This document shows positions 45,529-55,683 of a stretch of 64,000 nt of DNA, one piece after another. Source of the DNA: Bacteroidota bacterium (GTDB taxonomy: Bacteria; Bacteroidota; Bacteroidia; Bacteroidales; B39-G9); assembly GCA_015222055.1 (NCBI GenBank), contig JADFUR010000019.1:1-64000 (forward strand), given 5' to 3'. Position 1 is the stretch's first letter. The number at the start of each line of letters is the position of its first letter. The translations under genes and the position numbers were made by a program. The notes under the pieces were generated by a model, which worked only from the letters and a program-made list of their open reading frames with translations, made no database searches and was not told where the DNA came from.

Positions 45529-46802
45529 TATTGTTTTTTTACTATTATTCTATTACCAATCTGGCAATATAAGCATTTTTTTTTATTGCAGTATTCGTTT
45601 TTTAACTGAATAAGAGCCTGAGAATAAAAAGCATTTGGTACAGGCATTTTAAGTAATTTCCAATTATTAATTATTGAATTTTTCTCAGCCGGTAATCTTT
45701 CAAGAAATTTTAAAGCTCTTATTTTATATGCTTCGTTATCTTTCAATTTTGAATAAACAAACAAAAAAGGGACTATTGTATTTATTATTAATGAATTTAT
45801 AAAAACTTCGCCTGTTCTTTTTTTCCTTTTTTTAGTTGCTTTGTTAAACATATAGTGAGTGTCCCAATATTCGGAAGTTGATGCTGAAAAACATTTCTTT
45901 ATCTCGGTTAAATCATCAGTTTCAATAATTTTCGAAAACAAACTTGATGATTTATAAATTAACGATGCAAATTGTGCAATGCGAATTGTTGGAAAATTAC
46001 CCGGTCGAAGACGTAAAAATTTCCATAAATGTTTTTCTATTGGCTTTAAATTAAATTTATCTTTTAAAAATGAATATTCTTTTTTTAACGCAGAATAATA
46101 ATCGTCGTCATCACTTCTTGTCTCTAAAAAACTGGCTTGTCCAAAAAGAAGGGCTTCAATTTGTAATAAATTATTTTTGTGTTTAGCTAAATACAGTAAT
46201 GGCAATGATTTTGTGAGTTGTTCAAACGGCAGTTGATTTATTTTGGTTCCGAAATTTTTAGCAAGTTGTTGATAAAAAGTTTCCTCCCAATTATTATTGT
46301 TTTGATTTAAATTTTTTAGAATATATTCTGATTTATTTTCTAATCGTTCAATTAATAAACTGTTAAGCCAGAAATCAATAATAAATTCATCAATTGTATT
46401 AATTTCATTTTCACAAGAAATCCATTTTTCGTTATTTAATAAATCTTGATAATTTTCAAATAATTTTTTATTAAATTTCAATTCAATGGTAGGAATTGGT
46501 TCCCCGTTGGTTCGAGGAATTTGCATGTCGTTGTTATAAACAACATGGAGTATTACATTGTCATATGCTTTGTTTGTGTTATGAGAGTGCTTAATCCAGT
46601 CAGAAGAGTTAATATGAACTTCAATGTTGCCTGCCCAAACAGTATCGTCAATTTTAACTTTTGCATTAAAGAAATCAGGACCGGCATCAATATTTTTTTG
46701 TCCGACATTTATTATTTCAATATTTTCACCTGTTGACGCAGTTAATTCTGTTTTATCAAACAAATGATATTTCCATATGTGTTGCAGAAAAGCTTCGTTC
46801 AT
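45528..46802 (-). CDS. DUF2851 family protein
   Basis: 424 residues of the DUF2851 family, found mainly in Bacteroidota. The N-terminal part (QHIWKYHLFD, INVGQKNIDAGPDFFNAKVKI, GNIEVHINSSDWIKHSHN, VILHVVY) looks like a nuclease-like fold but no catalytic motif is certain. The C-terminus has a cysteine cluster (CNKKKCLYC) that could bind a metal. Translationally coupled to the potassium channel. Function unknown. Confidence 0.85.
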   Translation of the reverse strand: MNEAFLQHIWKYHLFDKTELTASTGENIEIINVGQKNIDAGPDFFNAKVKIDDTVWAGNIEVHINSSDWIKHSHNTNKAYDNVILHVVYNNDMQIPRTNGEPIPTIELKFNKKLFENYQDLLNNEKWISCENEINTIDEFIIDFWLNSLLIERLENKSEYILKNLNQNNNNWEETFYQQLAKNFGTKINQLPFEQLTKSLPLLYLAKHKNNLLQIEALLFGQASFLETRSDDDDYYSALKKEYSFLKDKFNLKPIEKHLWKFLRLRPGNFPTIRIAQFASLIYKSSSLFSKIIETDDLTEIKKCFSASTSEYWDTHYMFNKATKKRKKRTGEVFINSLIINTIVPFLFVYSKLKDNEAYKIRALKFLERLPAEKNSIINNWKLLKMPVPNAFYSQALIQLKNEYCNKKKCLYCQIGNRIIVKKQ

Positions 46803-46866
46803 TTTATTTGAAGATTAAATATCAAATAAAATTAAGCAAAAAAACATTAAAATAATAACAATTGGG

Positions 46867-47688
46867 TTATTTTATATACTCTTGAAGTAATTCTTCCATT
46901 TCTGATTTTAGTTCAGAGGCCTTTTCTCTGGAATATTTAGCAAAATTAGCACTGTTGTCTGCATATAAAATTGAGCGTGAAGAATTTACAAGAAGTCCAC
47001 ATTTTTTGTTCATGCCATATTTTGCCACCTCAGATAAGCTTCCGCCTTGAGCACCAACACCAGGGACTAATAAAAAATTATCGGGAATTATTTTTCTAAT
47101 ATCTTCAAGCATCTCAGCTTTTGTAGCACCTACAACATACATTAAATTGTCTTCGGTTCCCCATTTTTTTGATTTGCTAATTACTTTTTCGTAGAGGTTT
47201 GTTTCAATATTATCAAATTGAAAATCGCTGGCACTCTTGTTTGATGTTAATGCCAATAAAATTGCCCATTTATCTTTATATAACAAAAAAGGCTTTACGG
47301 AATCTTCGCCCATGTATGGTGCAACAGTTATTGCATCAAAATTCATATTCTCAAAAAAGGCTTTTGCATACATATTACATGTATTTCCTATATCACCACG
47401 TTTGGCATCAGCAATTAAAAAAATATCAGGATGCTTTATTTTTACATAACTGACTGTTTTTTCAAGACTTAACCAGCCATTAGCACCACCCTGTTCATAA
47501 AAAGCAATATTGGGTTTGTAAGCAACGCATAAATCGTGGGTTGCATCAATTATTTGTTTATTAAATTCAAAAACAGGGTCTTGATATTTATGTAAAGACT
47601 CTGGTATTTTGTTAATATCAGTATCTAAACCTATACACAAAAAACTTTTTTTCTTTTTTATATTTTGAAAAAGGATTTTTGAATTCAT
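46867..47688 (-). CDS. pyrF: Orotidine 5'-phosphate decarboxylase, type 2
   Basis: Last step of UMP synthesis. The 273 residues belong to the longer type 2 group: the N-terminal [14 protein letters not shown], the catalytic [13 protein letters not shown] (Asp-Lys-x-x-Asp), and [13 protein letters not shown] near the phosphate site. It follows prfA after 7 bp, and the purM-prfA-pyrF order is typical for the phylum. Confidence 0.96.
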   Translation of the reverse strand: MNSKILFQNIKKKKSFLCIGLDTDINKIPESLHKYQDPVFEFNKQIIDATHDLCVAYKPNIAFYEQGGANGWLSLEKTVSYVKIKHPDIFLIADAKRGDIGNTCNMYAKAFFENMNFDAITVAPYMGEDSVKPFLLYKDKWAILLALTSNKSASDFQFDNIETNLYEKVISKSKKWGTEDNLMYVVGATKAEMLEDIRKIIPDNFLLVPGVGAQGGSLSEVAKYGMNKKCGLLVNSSRSILYADNSANFAKYSREKASELKSEMEELLQEYIK

Positions 47689-47695
47689 AACTAAA

Positions 47696-48781
47696 TTATA
47701 AATTACTTTCTTTTAAACGTTCGGCATTTTCTGCCATTTGTAATTTTTCAATAATTTCTTTAATATCTCCACCAATAATTGAAGGTAAATTATATAGGGT
47801 TAAACCTATTCTATGGTCAGTAACTCTTCCTTGCGGATAATTATAAGTCCTAATCTTAGCAGAGCGGTCGCCAGTTGAGACCATTGTTTTTCGTTTAGAA
47901 GAAATATCATCAATATATTTTTGATATTCAATGTTATATATACGAGAACGAAGTTCGGTCATAGCCTTATCAAGGTTTTTGATCTGAGATTTTTGATCTT
48001 GACAAGTAACAACAATACCAGAAGGAACATGAGTTAAACGAATAGCAGAATATGTTGTATTCACTGATTGACCACCAGGCCCTGATGAACAATATGTATC
48101 TTTTCTAATATCTTCGGGCTTTAAGTCAATATCGAATTCCTCTGCTTCGGGCAAGACTGCAACAGTAGCCGCAGATGTATGAACACGACCTTGTGTTTCT
48201 GTTTGCGGAACTCTTTGAACACGATGAACACCCGATTCGTATTTTAATATGCCATAAACACCGTTACCCGTAATTTTAGACACAATTTCTTTATATCCAC
48301 CAGAGGTACCTTCTGACAAATGAGTCACCTCAAGCTTCCAATGTTTTGATTCGCAATATTTTGTATACATTCTAAAAAGATCGCCTGCAAAAATACTTGC
48401 TTCGTCTCCTCCTGTACCGGCTCTTATCTCTAAAATTGCATTTTTATCATCTTCAGGGTCTTTGGGTAATAGTAAGAGTTTTATATTCTCTTCCATCTCA
48501 AAAATATGAGATTCTAGCTCTTCAAGCTCTTCTTTTGCCATTTCTCTCATCTCATTATCTTTTTCAGATGAAAGAATTTCTTTGGCAGAATCAATATTGC
48601 TTAATACATTTTTATAGTCTATATATTCTTTTACAAGTGGCTCAAGATTTTTATATTCTTTATTAAGTTTAATATAACGCTTCATGTCAGAAATGATTTC
48701 AGGGTCGGTAATCATTTGTGATACCTCTTCAAAACGCAATCTCACTCCCTCTAGTTTTTCTAAAATCATATTGTTACTCAT
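47696..48781 (-). CDS. prfA: Peptide chain release factor 1
   Basis: Recognises UAA and UAG and triggers release. 361 residues with the GGQ motif in [12 protein letters not shown], and the anticodon-like tripeptide PxT present as PQT in [16 protein letters not shown] (PAT or PVT in the best-known factors). The N-terminal coiled-coil domain is complete. 12 bp after purM. Confidence 0.96.
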   Translation of the reverse strand: MSNNMILEKLEGVRLRFEEVSQMITDPEIISDMKRYIKLNKEYKNLEPLVKEYIDYKNVLSNIDSAKEILSSEKDNEMREMAKEELEELESHIFEMEENIKLLLLPKDPEDDKNAILEIRAGTGGDEASIFAGDLFRMYTKYCESKHWKLEVTHLSEGTSGGYKEIVSKITGNGVYGILKYESGVHRVQRVPQTETQGRVHTSAATVAVLPEAEEFDIDLKPEDIRKDTYCSSGPGGQSVNTTYSAIRLTHVPSGIVVTCQDQKSQIKNLDKAMTELRSRIYNIEYQKYIDDISSKRKTMVSTGDRSAKIRTYNYPQGRVTDHRIGLTLYNLPSIIGGDIKEIIEKLQMAENAERLKESNL

Positions 48782-48793
48782 GATAATTCATTA

Positions 48794-49963
48794 TTAATAG
48801 TTAAATTCCCCAAATTGGTTAATTATTGTTAAACTTTTGTTGTCTGATTTTTCACATCTGCCAATAATTTTTGCATCGACATTATATTTTTTCGATATAT
48901 TTATAATATCATTGGCAAATTGCTCTGGCAAATAAATTTCAAGCCTGTGACCCATATTAAACACCTTGTACATATCTTGCCAAGGAGTACCCGATTCTCT
49001 TTGTATAATCTCAAATAATGGCGGAATATCAAACATATTATCTTTAACAACATGAATATTATCAACAAAGTTTAAGACTTTTGTTTGAGCACCTCCGGTA
49101 CAATGAATCATTCCGTGAATATTTTGGCGACTTTCATTTAAAATATCTTTAATTATCGGTGCATAACTTCTTGTAGGGGAAAGAACTAATTTCCCTGCAT
49201 CAATTCCTAAATTTTCAATTTTATCGGTTAGTTTTAGCGAGCCCGAATAAATTAATTCATTTGGTATTTTGTTGTCATAACTTTCGGGATATTTATCAGC
49301 CAAATATTTTGCAAAAACATCGTGACGTGCAGATGTCAGGCCATTGCTTCCCATACCTCCATTATATTCTTTTTCGTAAGTTGCTTTACCTGACGACGAA
49401 AGTCCAACAATAACATCACCTGCTTTTATGTTTGCATTTGAAATAACATCAGAGCGTTTCATTCTGCAAGTAACAGTAGAATCGACAATAACAGTTCTAA
49501 CTAAATCGCCAACATCAGCTGTTTCGCCTCCGGTAAACTGAATATTAATGCCCATGTCTTGAAACTCATCAATAACAGTTTTTGTTCCATTTATTATTGC
49601 AGATATCACTTCTCCAGGAATAAGGTTTTTGTTTCTGCCAATTGTTGATGACAATAATATATTATCGACAGCTCCAATACAAAGAAGGTCGTCAATATTC
49701 ATAATAATAGCATCTTGAGCTATTCCTTTCCAAACATTTATGTCGTTTGTTTCTTTCCAGTAAATATATGCTAGAGAAGATTTCGTACCTGCTCCATCTG
49801 CATGCATAATATTGCAATAATCAGGGTCTCCAGCTAAATAGTCTGGTATAATTTTACAAAAAGCTTTTGGAAAAATTCCTTTATCAATATTTTTAATGGC
49901 ATTATGAACGTCTTTTTTTGAAGAAGAAACGCCTCTTTGGTTGTATCTTGAAGTTTTATCCAT
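48794..49963 (-). CDS. purM: Phosphoribosylformylglycinamidine cyclo-ligase PurM
   Basis: Closes the imidazole ring of AIR in purine synthesis, using ATP. 389 residues of the Bacteroidota type: ADGAGTKSSLAYIYW (ATP/phosphate loop), DAIIMNIDDLLCIGAV, QFTGGETADVGD, VGLSSSGKATYEKEYNGGMGSNGLTSARH (outline only) and GAQTKVLNF with MGHRLEIY in the C-terminal half. First of the purM-prfA-pyrF set. The 253-bp region upstream shows no feature beyond AT-rich sequence. Confidence 0.93.
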   Translation of the reverse strand: MDKTSRYNQRGVSSSKKDVHNAIKNIDKGIFPKAFCKIIPDYLAGDPDYCNIMHADGAGTKSSLAYIYWKETNDINVWKGIAQDAIIMNIDDLLCIGAVDNILLSSTIGRNKNLIPGEVISAIINGTKTVIDEFQDMGINIQFTGGETADVGDLVRTVIVDSTVTCRMKRSDVISNANIKAGDVIVGLSSSGKATYEKEYNGGMGSNGLTSARHDVFAKYLADKYPESYDNKIPNELIYSGSLKLTDKIENLGIDAGKLVLSPTRSYAPIIKDILNESRQNIHGMIHCTGGAQTKVLNFVDNIHVVKDNMFDIPPLFEIIQRESGTPWQDMYKVFNMGHRLEIYLPEQFANDIINISKKYNVDAKIIGRCEKSDNKSLTIINQFGEFNY

Positions 49964-50215
49964 TTTTTTATTGTATTGTTAAAAAATTCCTTAAGGCTAA
50001 TAAATTTTAAATTTTCATTCAGTATATTATAAATTACTGATAACCATTAAAAGAATTATTTTTTGCAAAAATAATAATTTAATAATGAATTAAGCAAAAT
50101 TTGAATTTTCTTTAAAGAATTGTTATTGATTGTTTTTTAGATTTTCCTTTCTGATATACAAGAAAAGAAAATCTATATAATAAAAAATTAAAAAAAACTT
50201 TTATTGAATATTAAT

Positions 50216-52216
50216 TTAATAACGTCTTTTTTTAATTTTAGGTATGTAATCACGTCCAGTAACTCCAAAGTCTGTTCTACGATTTATTTGATGACATATT
50301 TCTTTTTGTTCATTATTTGGCAACTGGTTAATGAAAAATTCGTTTAGTATATCTCCTTCTTCTAAAAATGAATATTTTCTTGCTTCTTTTTTATCAATGG
50401 TCTTAGGCATTGATTCTCCATAACCTTTTGAAGTTAATCTATCTTGATCAATACCATAAGTTACTAAAAAATCGACAACAGATTTTGCTCTTTTAGCAGA
50501 TAGTTCCATGTTATAATCAGCACCGCCTCTAAAATCAGTGTGGGAACCAATTTCAATAGTAATGTTAGGATTGTCGTTTAATATTTCAACCAATTTTTCT
50601 AAAGAAACTAAAGATTCTGGTCGCAAATCCCATTTTCCTAAATCGTAAAGAATATTTGGAAGAACAATACGAGAATCATCAGGCGACATAAAAACATCAA
50701 GTTTAAATGTTTTATTTTCTGTTAATCCTTTTGTTGTTTCTTTACCTTTACCATTTAAAAAACCCCCTTTTTTTGTAATAACTCGATAGTCGGTATTTGG
50801 ATTCAGTTTAAAGCTAAAAGAACCGTTAGCTTCAGACTTTTTCATTTCGTTAGTTCCGTCGCTACCAATAAGGTTTATATCAGCACCTGCAATAATATCT
50901 TCTGATTTTTCATTTTTCACCACCCCTTCTATATTAAATTCAATAGGAGGTAAATAAAACTGATAAACATCGTCAGACCCTTTTCCTCCGCGTCTGTTTG
51001 TTGAAAAATATCCTCTTTCAATATCCCCTTCGAAAACAATACCAAAATCATCGTAAGAAGAATTAATTGGTGATTTTAAATTTTCGATTTTCCATTTACC
51101 ATCAGGTGTTGGCGTGGCTTCAAAAATATCTAAACCACCCATGCCTGAATGTCCATCAGAAGAAAAATACAGGGTTCCGTCTTTATGAATATATGGAAAC
51201 ATTTCATTTCCGGAGGTGTTAATTTCTGAGCTGAGATTTTCGGCTTTCCCCCAGCTTTGGGTAATGCTTTCACGAGTAATTTTCCATATATCTTTCCCTC
51301 CTTGCCCACCTTTCATATCAGAAACAAAATATAATATAAGCTCATCTTCAGATATTGCTGGATGACCAACAGTAATTGAGTCAGCAGCAATTGGAATTAT
51401 TTCTCCTTTGCTCCACTCAACACCTTGCTTTTTAGAAAAATATATTTGACAGCCTAGTTTCCCTTCCTTATTTTCTCTAAAGCTAGTATAATAAAGGTTA
51501 TTCGCTTTTAAATTTAGGGATATTGCTCCTTCGTCATATTCAGAATTAACACCTTTACCAAGAGGAACTGGCTCACTCCATTTTCCTTTTCGGTCGACTC
51601 TTGAGCGGAAAATATCTGTGTAATATTGACCTGTTACATCGTTAATTTTATTGCCAGTAGCTCCTTCGCGAGAAGAAGTAAAAAAAATAACTTTAAAATC
51701 ATTTTTACCAAATGCAGGACAAAAATCGCTTTGTTTAGAATTGAAATAATATACCTGATTTACTTTGTATCTTGTAGGATGCTCAATCCATTGTTTTGCT
51801 TCTGTACAAGAAGTTATACCAAGATCTGCCCTTTTATCATCGGGGACATAATTTTTGTATTTCTCATATTGCTCAACAGCCTCATCGTATTTACCATTAA
51901 GCTTCTTGGCATCGGCAAAATATAATGTTGCTAAAGGACTTGGATATCCTTTTTTTATTGCTTTTTTAAACCAAATTTCTGCTTGTTTTGAATTGTTTAT
52001 TAAGCGATAGCAAAGAGCTGTCTTGAAAACTATTTCAGCTTTTTGCTCTTTACCTTTTGCTTTGGCATACGAATATTTATACAAATCAACTGCTTTATAA
52101 AATTGACCTGCATCAAAAGCAATATCAGCCTTTTCTGAATAATTTTTTTGTGAAAATAATGAATTAATATTTACAAAACTTAATATTAAAACTATTATTA
52201 ATATTTTAAATTTCAT
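50216..52216 (-). CDS. PorE-like TPR / PD40 / CRD / OmpA protein
   Basis: 666 residues with a signal peptide, TPR repeats (about 25-140), PD40/WD40-like beta-propeller repeats (about 160-430; LYFVSDMKGGQGGKDIW and LYFSSDGHSGMGGLDIFE), a carboxypeptidase-regulatory-like domain (about 440-510) and an OmpA C-terminal peptidoglycan-binding domain (about 535-650; GSHTDFRGGADYN, RAKSVVDFLV). This order is that of PorE of the type IX secretion system, but Bacteroidota have several such paralogues, so PorE is only possible. Standing alone here. Confidence 0.8.
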   Translation of the reverse strand: MKFKILIIVLILSFVNINSLFSQKNYSEKADIAFDAGQFYKAVDLYKYSYAKAKGKEQKAEIVFKTALCYRLINNSKQAEIWFKKAIKKGYPSPLATLYFADAKKLNGKYDEAVEQYEKYKNYVPDDKRADLGITSCTEAKQWIEHPTRYKVNQVYYFNSKQSDFCPAFGKNDFKVIFFTSSREGATGNKINDVTGQYYTDIFRSRVDRKGKWSEPVPLGKGVNSEYDEGAISLNLKANNLYYTSFRENKEGKLGCQIYFSKKQGVEWSKGEIIPIAADSITVGHPAISEDELILYFVSDMKGGQGGKDIWKITRESITQSWGKAENLSSEINTSGNEMFPYIHKDGTLYFSSDGHSGMGGLDIFEATPTPDGKWKIENLKSPINSSYDDFGIVFEGDIERGYFSTNRRGGKGSDDVYQFYLPPIEFNIEGVVKNEKSEDIIAGADINLIGSDGTNEMKKSEANGSFSFKLNPNTDYRVITKKGGFLNGKGKETTKGLTENKTFKLDVFMSPDDSRIVLPNILYDLGKWDLRPESLVSLEKLVEILNDNPNITIEIGSHTDFRGGADYNMELSAKRAKSVVDFLVTYGIDQDRLTSKGYGESMPKTIDKKEARKYSFLEEGDILNEFFINQLPNNEQKEICHQINRRTDFGVTGRDYIPKIKKRRY

Positions 52217-52624
52217 CTTTAGCTATTATTATATTACTAAAATTGTTTTGTTGCGAATTTAATTATTTTTTATTAAAAACTGCAATTTTTATTTATTTCT
52301 TATGCTATTATAATAATGATAACGATTGTTGTGGATGTAATATTATAGTTGTGGAAAATTAAAAAAAGAGGTGTAACAGATAGCTTGATTTTAAAATTTT
52401 AGGACGAGAATTAGATTTTATATTATGGAAACCTTTTTTAAGGTGTGAAAACGAATCACAAAAAAAATCGAAAATACCTAAAAATACTAAAATTGTTCTT
52501 ACAATAATCATGCGACAAATATAAACATATTTAAAACATAATTTTTGTTTGTTTGATTAATTAAAGTAAAAATTTTATTAAGCATCAAATTTTTTACATA
52601 AAAGATTTATTACTTAATAAAAAA
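52217..52624. other. Gene-free AT-rich spacer
   Basis: About 408 bp between the PorE-like gene start and the glnN terminator. It must hold the promoter of the PorE-like gene. I see no ORF of note, no RNA fold and no repeat shared with others in this window. Confidence 0.5.
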
Positions 52625-52644
52625 AGTCCCACCGAAGCAGGACT
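52625..52644 (-). terminator. Intrinsic terminator of glnN
   Basis: On the minus strand AGTCC, ten bases containing CTTCG, then GGACT, followed by six or more Ts. Located 32 bp after the glnN stop. Confidence 0.75.
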
Positions 52645-52675
52645 AAAGTTTCTTGTGAAACTACGGCATATAGCC

Positions 52676-54865
52676 TTACCTCGTAAACAGCAACTCTCGA
52701 TATTTTGGCAAGGGCCACATTTCGTTATCAACAATAAGCTCAAGTTTATCTATATGATTACGAATTTCTTCGAGATATGGTTTAACATTTTTTGAATATT
52801 CTTTTGCTTTTTTTCTCATATCTTCAATTTTATTAGCCTTTTTTCTTGCCTCAATCATTTCGTTAACTTTAATATTTATCATAGTGATATGATTAGAAAT
52901 ATTTTTAACTGTATCGAGTTGAGTTTTAGTAGCTTGTTTGGCTTCGTCTTCTGTTAAAACATCTTTTAAACCTTTAATATTTTTAATAAGAATATTTTGA
53001 TATTTATAAGCTGTTGGAATAATATGATTAATTGCCAAATCGCCTAACACTCTTGCTTCAATTTGCACCTGTTTTGTGTATGTCTCGATGCGAATCTCGA
53101 AACGAGCTTCTAATTCTTTTGAAGTGAATAAATTATTTTTATCACATAATTTTTTTGTTTCATTACTTATAAACGCTTCAAGAGCTTCAACGGTATCGGT
53201 AATATTAGACAATCCTCTTTTTTTTGCTTCAGCAATCCAGTCTTTACTATAACCGTTACCTTCAAAACGAATATTTTTCGATTCTATAATATATTTTTTC
53301 AATATTTGAAAAATTGCCTCGTCTTTTTTTACTCCTTTATTGATTAAGCTGTCAACATCTTTTTTAAATATTTTTAGTTGATTAGCAACAGTAAGATTTA
53401 AAAAAGTCATTGGTGAAGAACAATTAGCCGAAGATCCCACCGCCCTAAACTCAAATCGATTACCTGTAAAAGCAAATGGTGATGTTCTATTACGGTCAGT
53501 ATTATCTAAAAGGATTTGCGGTATTTTACCAACATTTAATTTTAGTTCGGTTTTTTCATCGGGTTTCATTTTTTTATTTGTCACTTTAGCAACAATCTCA
53601 TCAAGCATATTATTGATGTCGGAACCTAAAAATGTTGATATTATTGATGGAGGAGCTTCATTACCTCCCAAACGATTTTCATTGCTGTAAGTAACAATGC
53701 TTGCACGCAGCAAATCGGAATAATCGTAAACAGCTTTAATTGTGTTAACAATAAATGTTAAAAATTGCAGATTAGTTTTAGGATTTTTTCCTGGTGAGAG
53801 TAAATTTACATTTGTGTTGGTATATAATGACCAATTATTATGTTTACCCGAACCGTTAATTCCTTTATATGGTTTTTCGTGAAAAAGAACTTTAAATTTA
53901 TGCTTACGCGACACTCTTCTCATAACGTCCATCATAAGTTGATTATGGTCAACTGCTAAATTTGCTTCCTCATAAATTGGAGCACATTCAAACTGGTTTG
54001 GAGCAACTTCGTTATGTCTTGTTTTAACGGGAATTCCTAATTTGTATGCTTCAATTTCGAAATCACGCATAAAAGAAGAAACGCGCATTGGTATTGATCC
54101 AAAATAATGATCGTCAAGTTGTTGGTCTTTAGCCGAAGCATGTCCCATTAATGTTCTGCCTGTTAAAATTAAATCAGGACGGGCATTATATAATGCTTCA
54201 TCAACTAAAAAATATTCTTGTTCCAAACCTAAAGCAACACTTACTTTTGTAACATTTTTATCGAAATAATTGCAAACATCAGCAGCAGCTTTGTCAATAA
54301 TAGCTAAAGACTTTAGTAAAGGAGTTTTATAATCGAGAGCCTCCCCTGTATATGAAACAAATATAGTTGGAATACAAAGAGTTTTTTCTAAAATAAAAAC
54401 CGGAGAAGATGGATCCCATGCAGTATAGCCACGAGCCTCAAAGGTATTACGAATACCGCCACTAGGGAAACTTGATGCATCGGGTTCTTGTTGAACTAAT
54501 TTACCTCCGTCGAAACTTTCAATAACAGATGAGTTATCGAAAGGCTCAAAAAAAGCATCGTGCTTTTCTGCGGTAGCTCCGTTTAATGGCTGAAACCAGT
54601 GTGTGTAGTGCGAAACACCTTTATCAATTGCCCATGCTTTAATTCCTGTTGATACCTGATCGGCAATTTTACGATTTATCCTGCCCCCGCGTTCTATTGA
54701 ATCAATTACATTATTATATGCTTCATTTGACAAATATTCTTTCATTTTTCGTTTGTCGAAAACATTAATACCATAATATTCAGAAGTTTTGTTAGCTGGC
54801 AAATCAATTTTGAGTGCTTGTCTTGCAAATAATTCTTCGAGAGCTTTAAATCTTATTATTGCCAT
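52676..54865 (-). CDS. glnN: Glutamine synthetase type III (GlnN)
   Basis: Makes glutamine from glutamate and ammonium. 729 residues fit the large type III enzymes of Bacteroidota. Motifs: GLEQEYFLVDE (metal glutamates), the ATP site with KPYKGINGSGKHNNWS, NRTSPFAFTGNRFEFR, and the N-terminal SFPSGGIRNTFEARGY. Own terminator and -7 box; a single-gene unit. Type III is the usual one in this phylum. Confidence 0.97.
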   Translation of the reverse strand: MAIIRFKALEELFARQALKIDLPANKTSEYYGINVFDKRKMKEYLSNEAYNNVIDSIERGGRINRKIADQVSTGIKAWAIDKGVSHYTHWFQPLNGATAEKHDAFFEPFDNSSVIESFDGGKLVQQEPDASSFPSGGIRNTFEARGYTAWDPSSPVFILEKTLCIPTIFVSYTGEALDYKTPLLKSLAIIDKAAADVCNYFDKNVTKVSVALGLEQEYFLVDEALYNARPDLILTGRTLMGHASAKDQQLDDHYFGSIPMRVSSFMRDFEIEAYKLGIPVKTRHNEVAPNQFECAPIYEEANLAVDHNQLMMDVMRRVSRKHKFKVLFHEKPYKGINGSGKHNNWSLYTNTNVNLLSPGKNPKTNLQFLTFIVNTIKAVYDYSDLLRASIVTYSNENRLGGNEAPPSIISTFLGSDINNMLDEIVAKVTNKKMKPDEKTELKLNVGKIPQILLDNTDRNRTSPFAFTGNRFEFRAVGSSANCSSPMTFLNLTVANQLKIFKKDVDSLINKGVKKDEAIFQILKKYIIESKNIRFEGNGYSKDWIAEAKKRGLSNITDTVEALEAFISNETKKLCDKNNLFTSKELEARFEIRIETYTKQVQIEARVLGDLAINHIIPTAYKYQNILIKNIKGLKDVLTEDEAKQATKTQLDTVKNISNHITMINIKVNEMIEARKKANKIEDMRKKAKEYSKNVKPYLEEIRNHIDKLELIVDNEMWPLPKYRELLFTR

Positions 54866-54893
54866 TTTATTTTTTTTACATTAATTTAGGCCA

Positions 54894-54901
54894 CAAATAT
54901 A
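54894..54901 (-). promoter_or_regulatory. Putative -7 box of glnN
   Basis: On the minus strand TATATTTG fits TAnnTTTG, 28 bp before the glnN ATG; no TTG at -33. Confidence 0.35.
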
Positions 54902-55075
54902 TAAAATATGTATTAGACCCCGATTTATTTGGGGATAATTTTTCAAATTTTGCATTTTTTCATCTCATACCCCCTAATTTACGATAGTTGAATTGTAAAA
55001 ATTATAAAATTTGTTTTTATTTAAATGTTGTTTTTTTTTTTTACTTTTAGCCTTTAAATTTTAAACTCTATTTAG

Positions 55076-55543
55076 ATGAAAAAAATTCAGAATTTATTAT
55101 TAATTCTATTAACAGTTATTTTTGTTCTTCAATTTGAAATAGTGCAGGCACAGGAATTATCTATAGAAAATAAAATTATTTTTAAAAAAGCAGAAAAACA
55201 AACACATAAAAAAAAGTATTTAACAGCTATTCATTATTACGAACAAATATTAAAAAACACTGAACATATCGAAACCTTGATGAAAATTGCTGATTTGTAT
55301 TTCGTTTCTTTATCACAAAAAAATTACTACAAAGCTCTTGAATTCTATAAAAGAGCAGAGAATGCCATTAATATTAAAATAAATAAAAACAGCAAGTTTG
55401 GAAGACGCAATAAAACGAAAGGATTTAAACAAACTTGCTCAAATAATATTAAAATCTGCTTATTACATATTGAAAAATTTGATGATGCAAAAAAAAGACA
55501 TCGTGATGCAAAAAACCGGCTTGATAAAGACAATACGAATTAG
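55076..55543 (+). CDS. Small secreted TPR-like protein
   Basis: 155 residues. Signal peptide (to about VQAQ), then two or three TPR-like helical hairpins (KKYLTAIHYYEQILKNTEHI, then KNYYKALEFYKRAENAI) and a basic C-terminal tail. The family is not recognised beyond TPR likeness. Periplasmic scaffold suggested. It is followed 140 bp later by the LRR gene. Confidence 0.55.
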   Translation: MKKIQNLLLILLTVIFVLQFEIVQAQELSIENKIIFKKAEKQTHKKKYLTAIHYYEQILKNTEHIETLMKIADLYFVSLSQKNYYKALEFYKRAENAINIKINKNSKFGRRNKTKGFKQTCSNNIKICLLHIEKFDDAKKRHRDAKNRLDKDNTN

Positions 55544-55683
55544 CACAAACATCAAAACACAAACATTTTTAAATATTCATAAAAAGACTATTTAACGAGT
55601 GTTTCGCATTAGACTACTAAAATTTATTTTTTACCGTAGGCAAAAAGCTGTATATTTAATTTTAATTTAAACAGACAATTATC

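Noticed and set aside
50216..52216. Firm assignment as PorE
   Set aside because: The domain order fits, but several paralogues share it in Bacteroidota and no other type IX secretion gene is adjacent.
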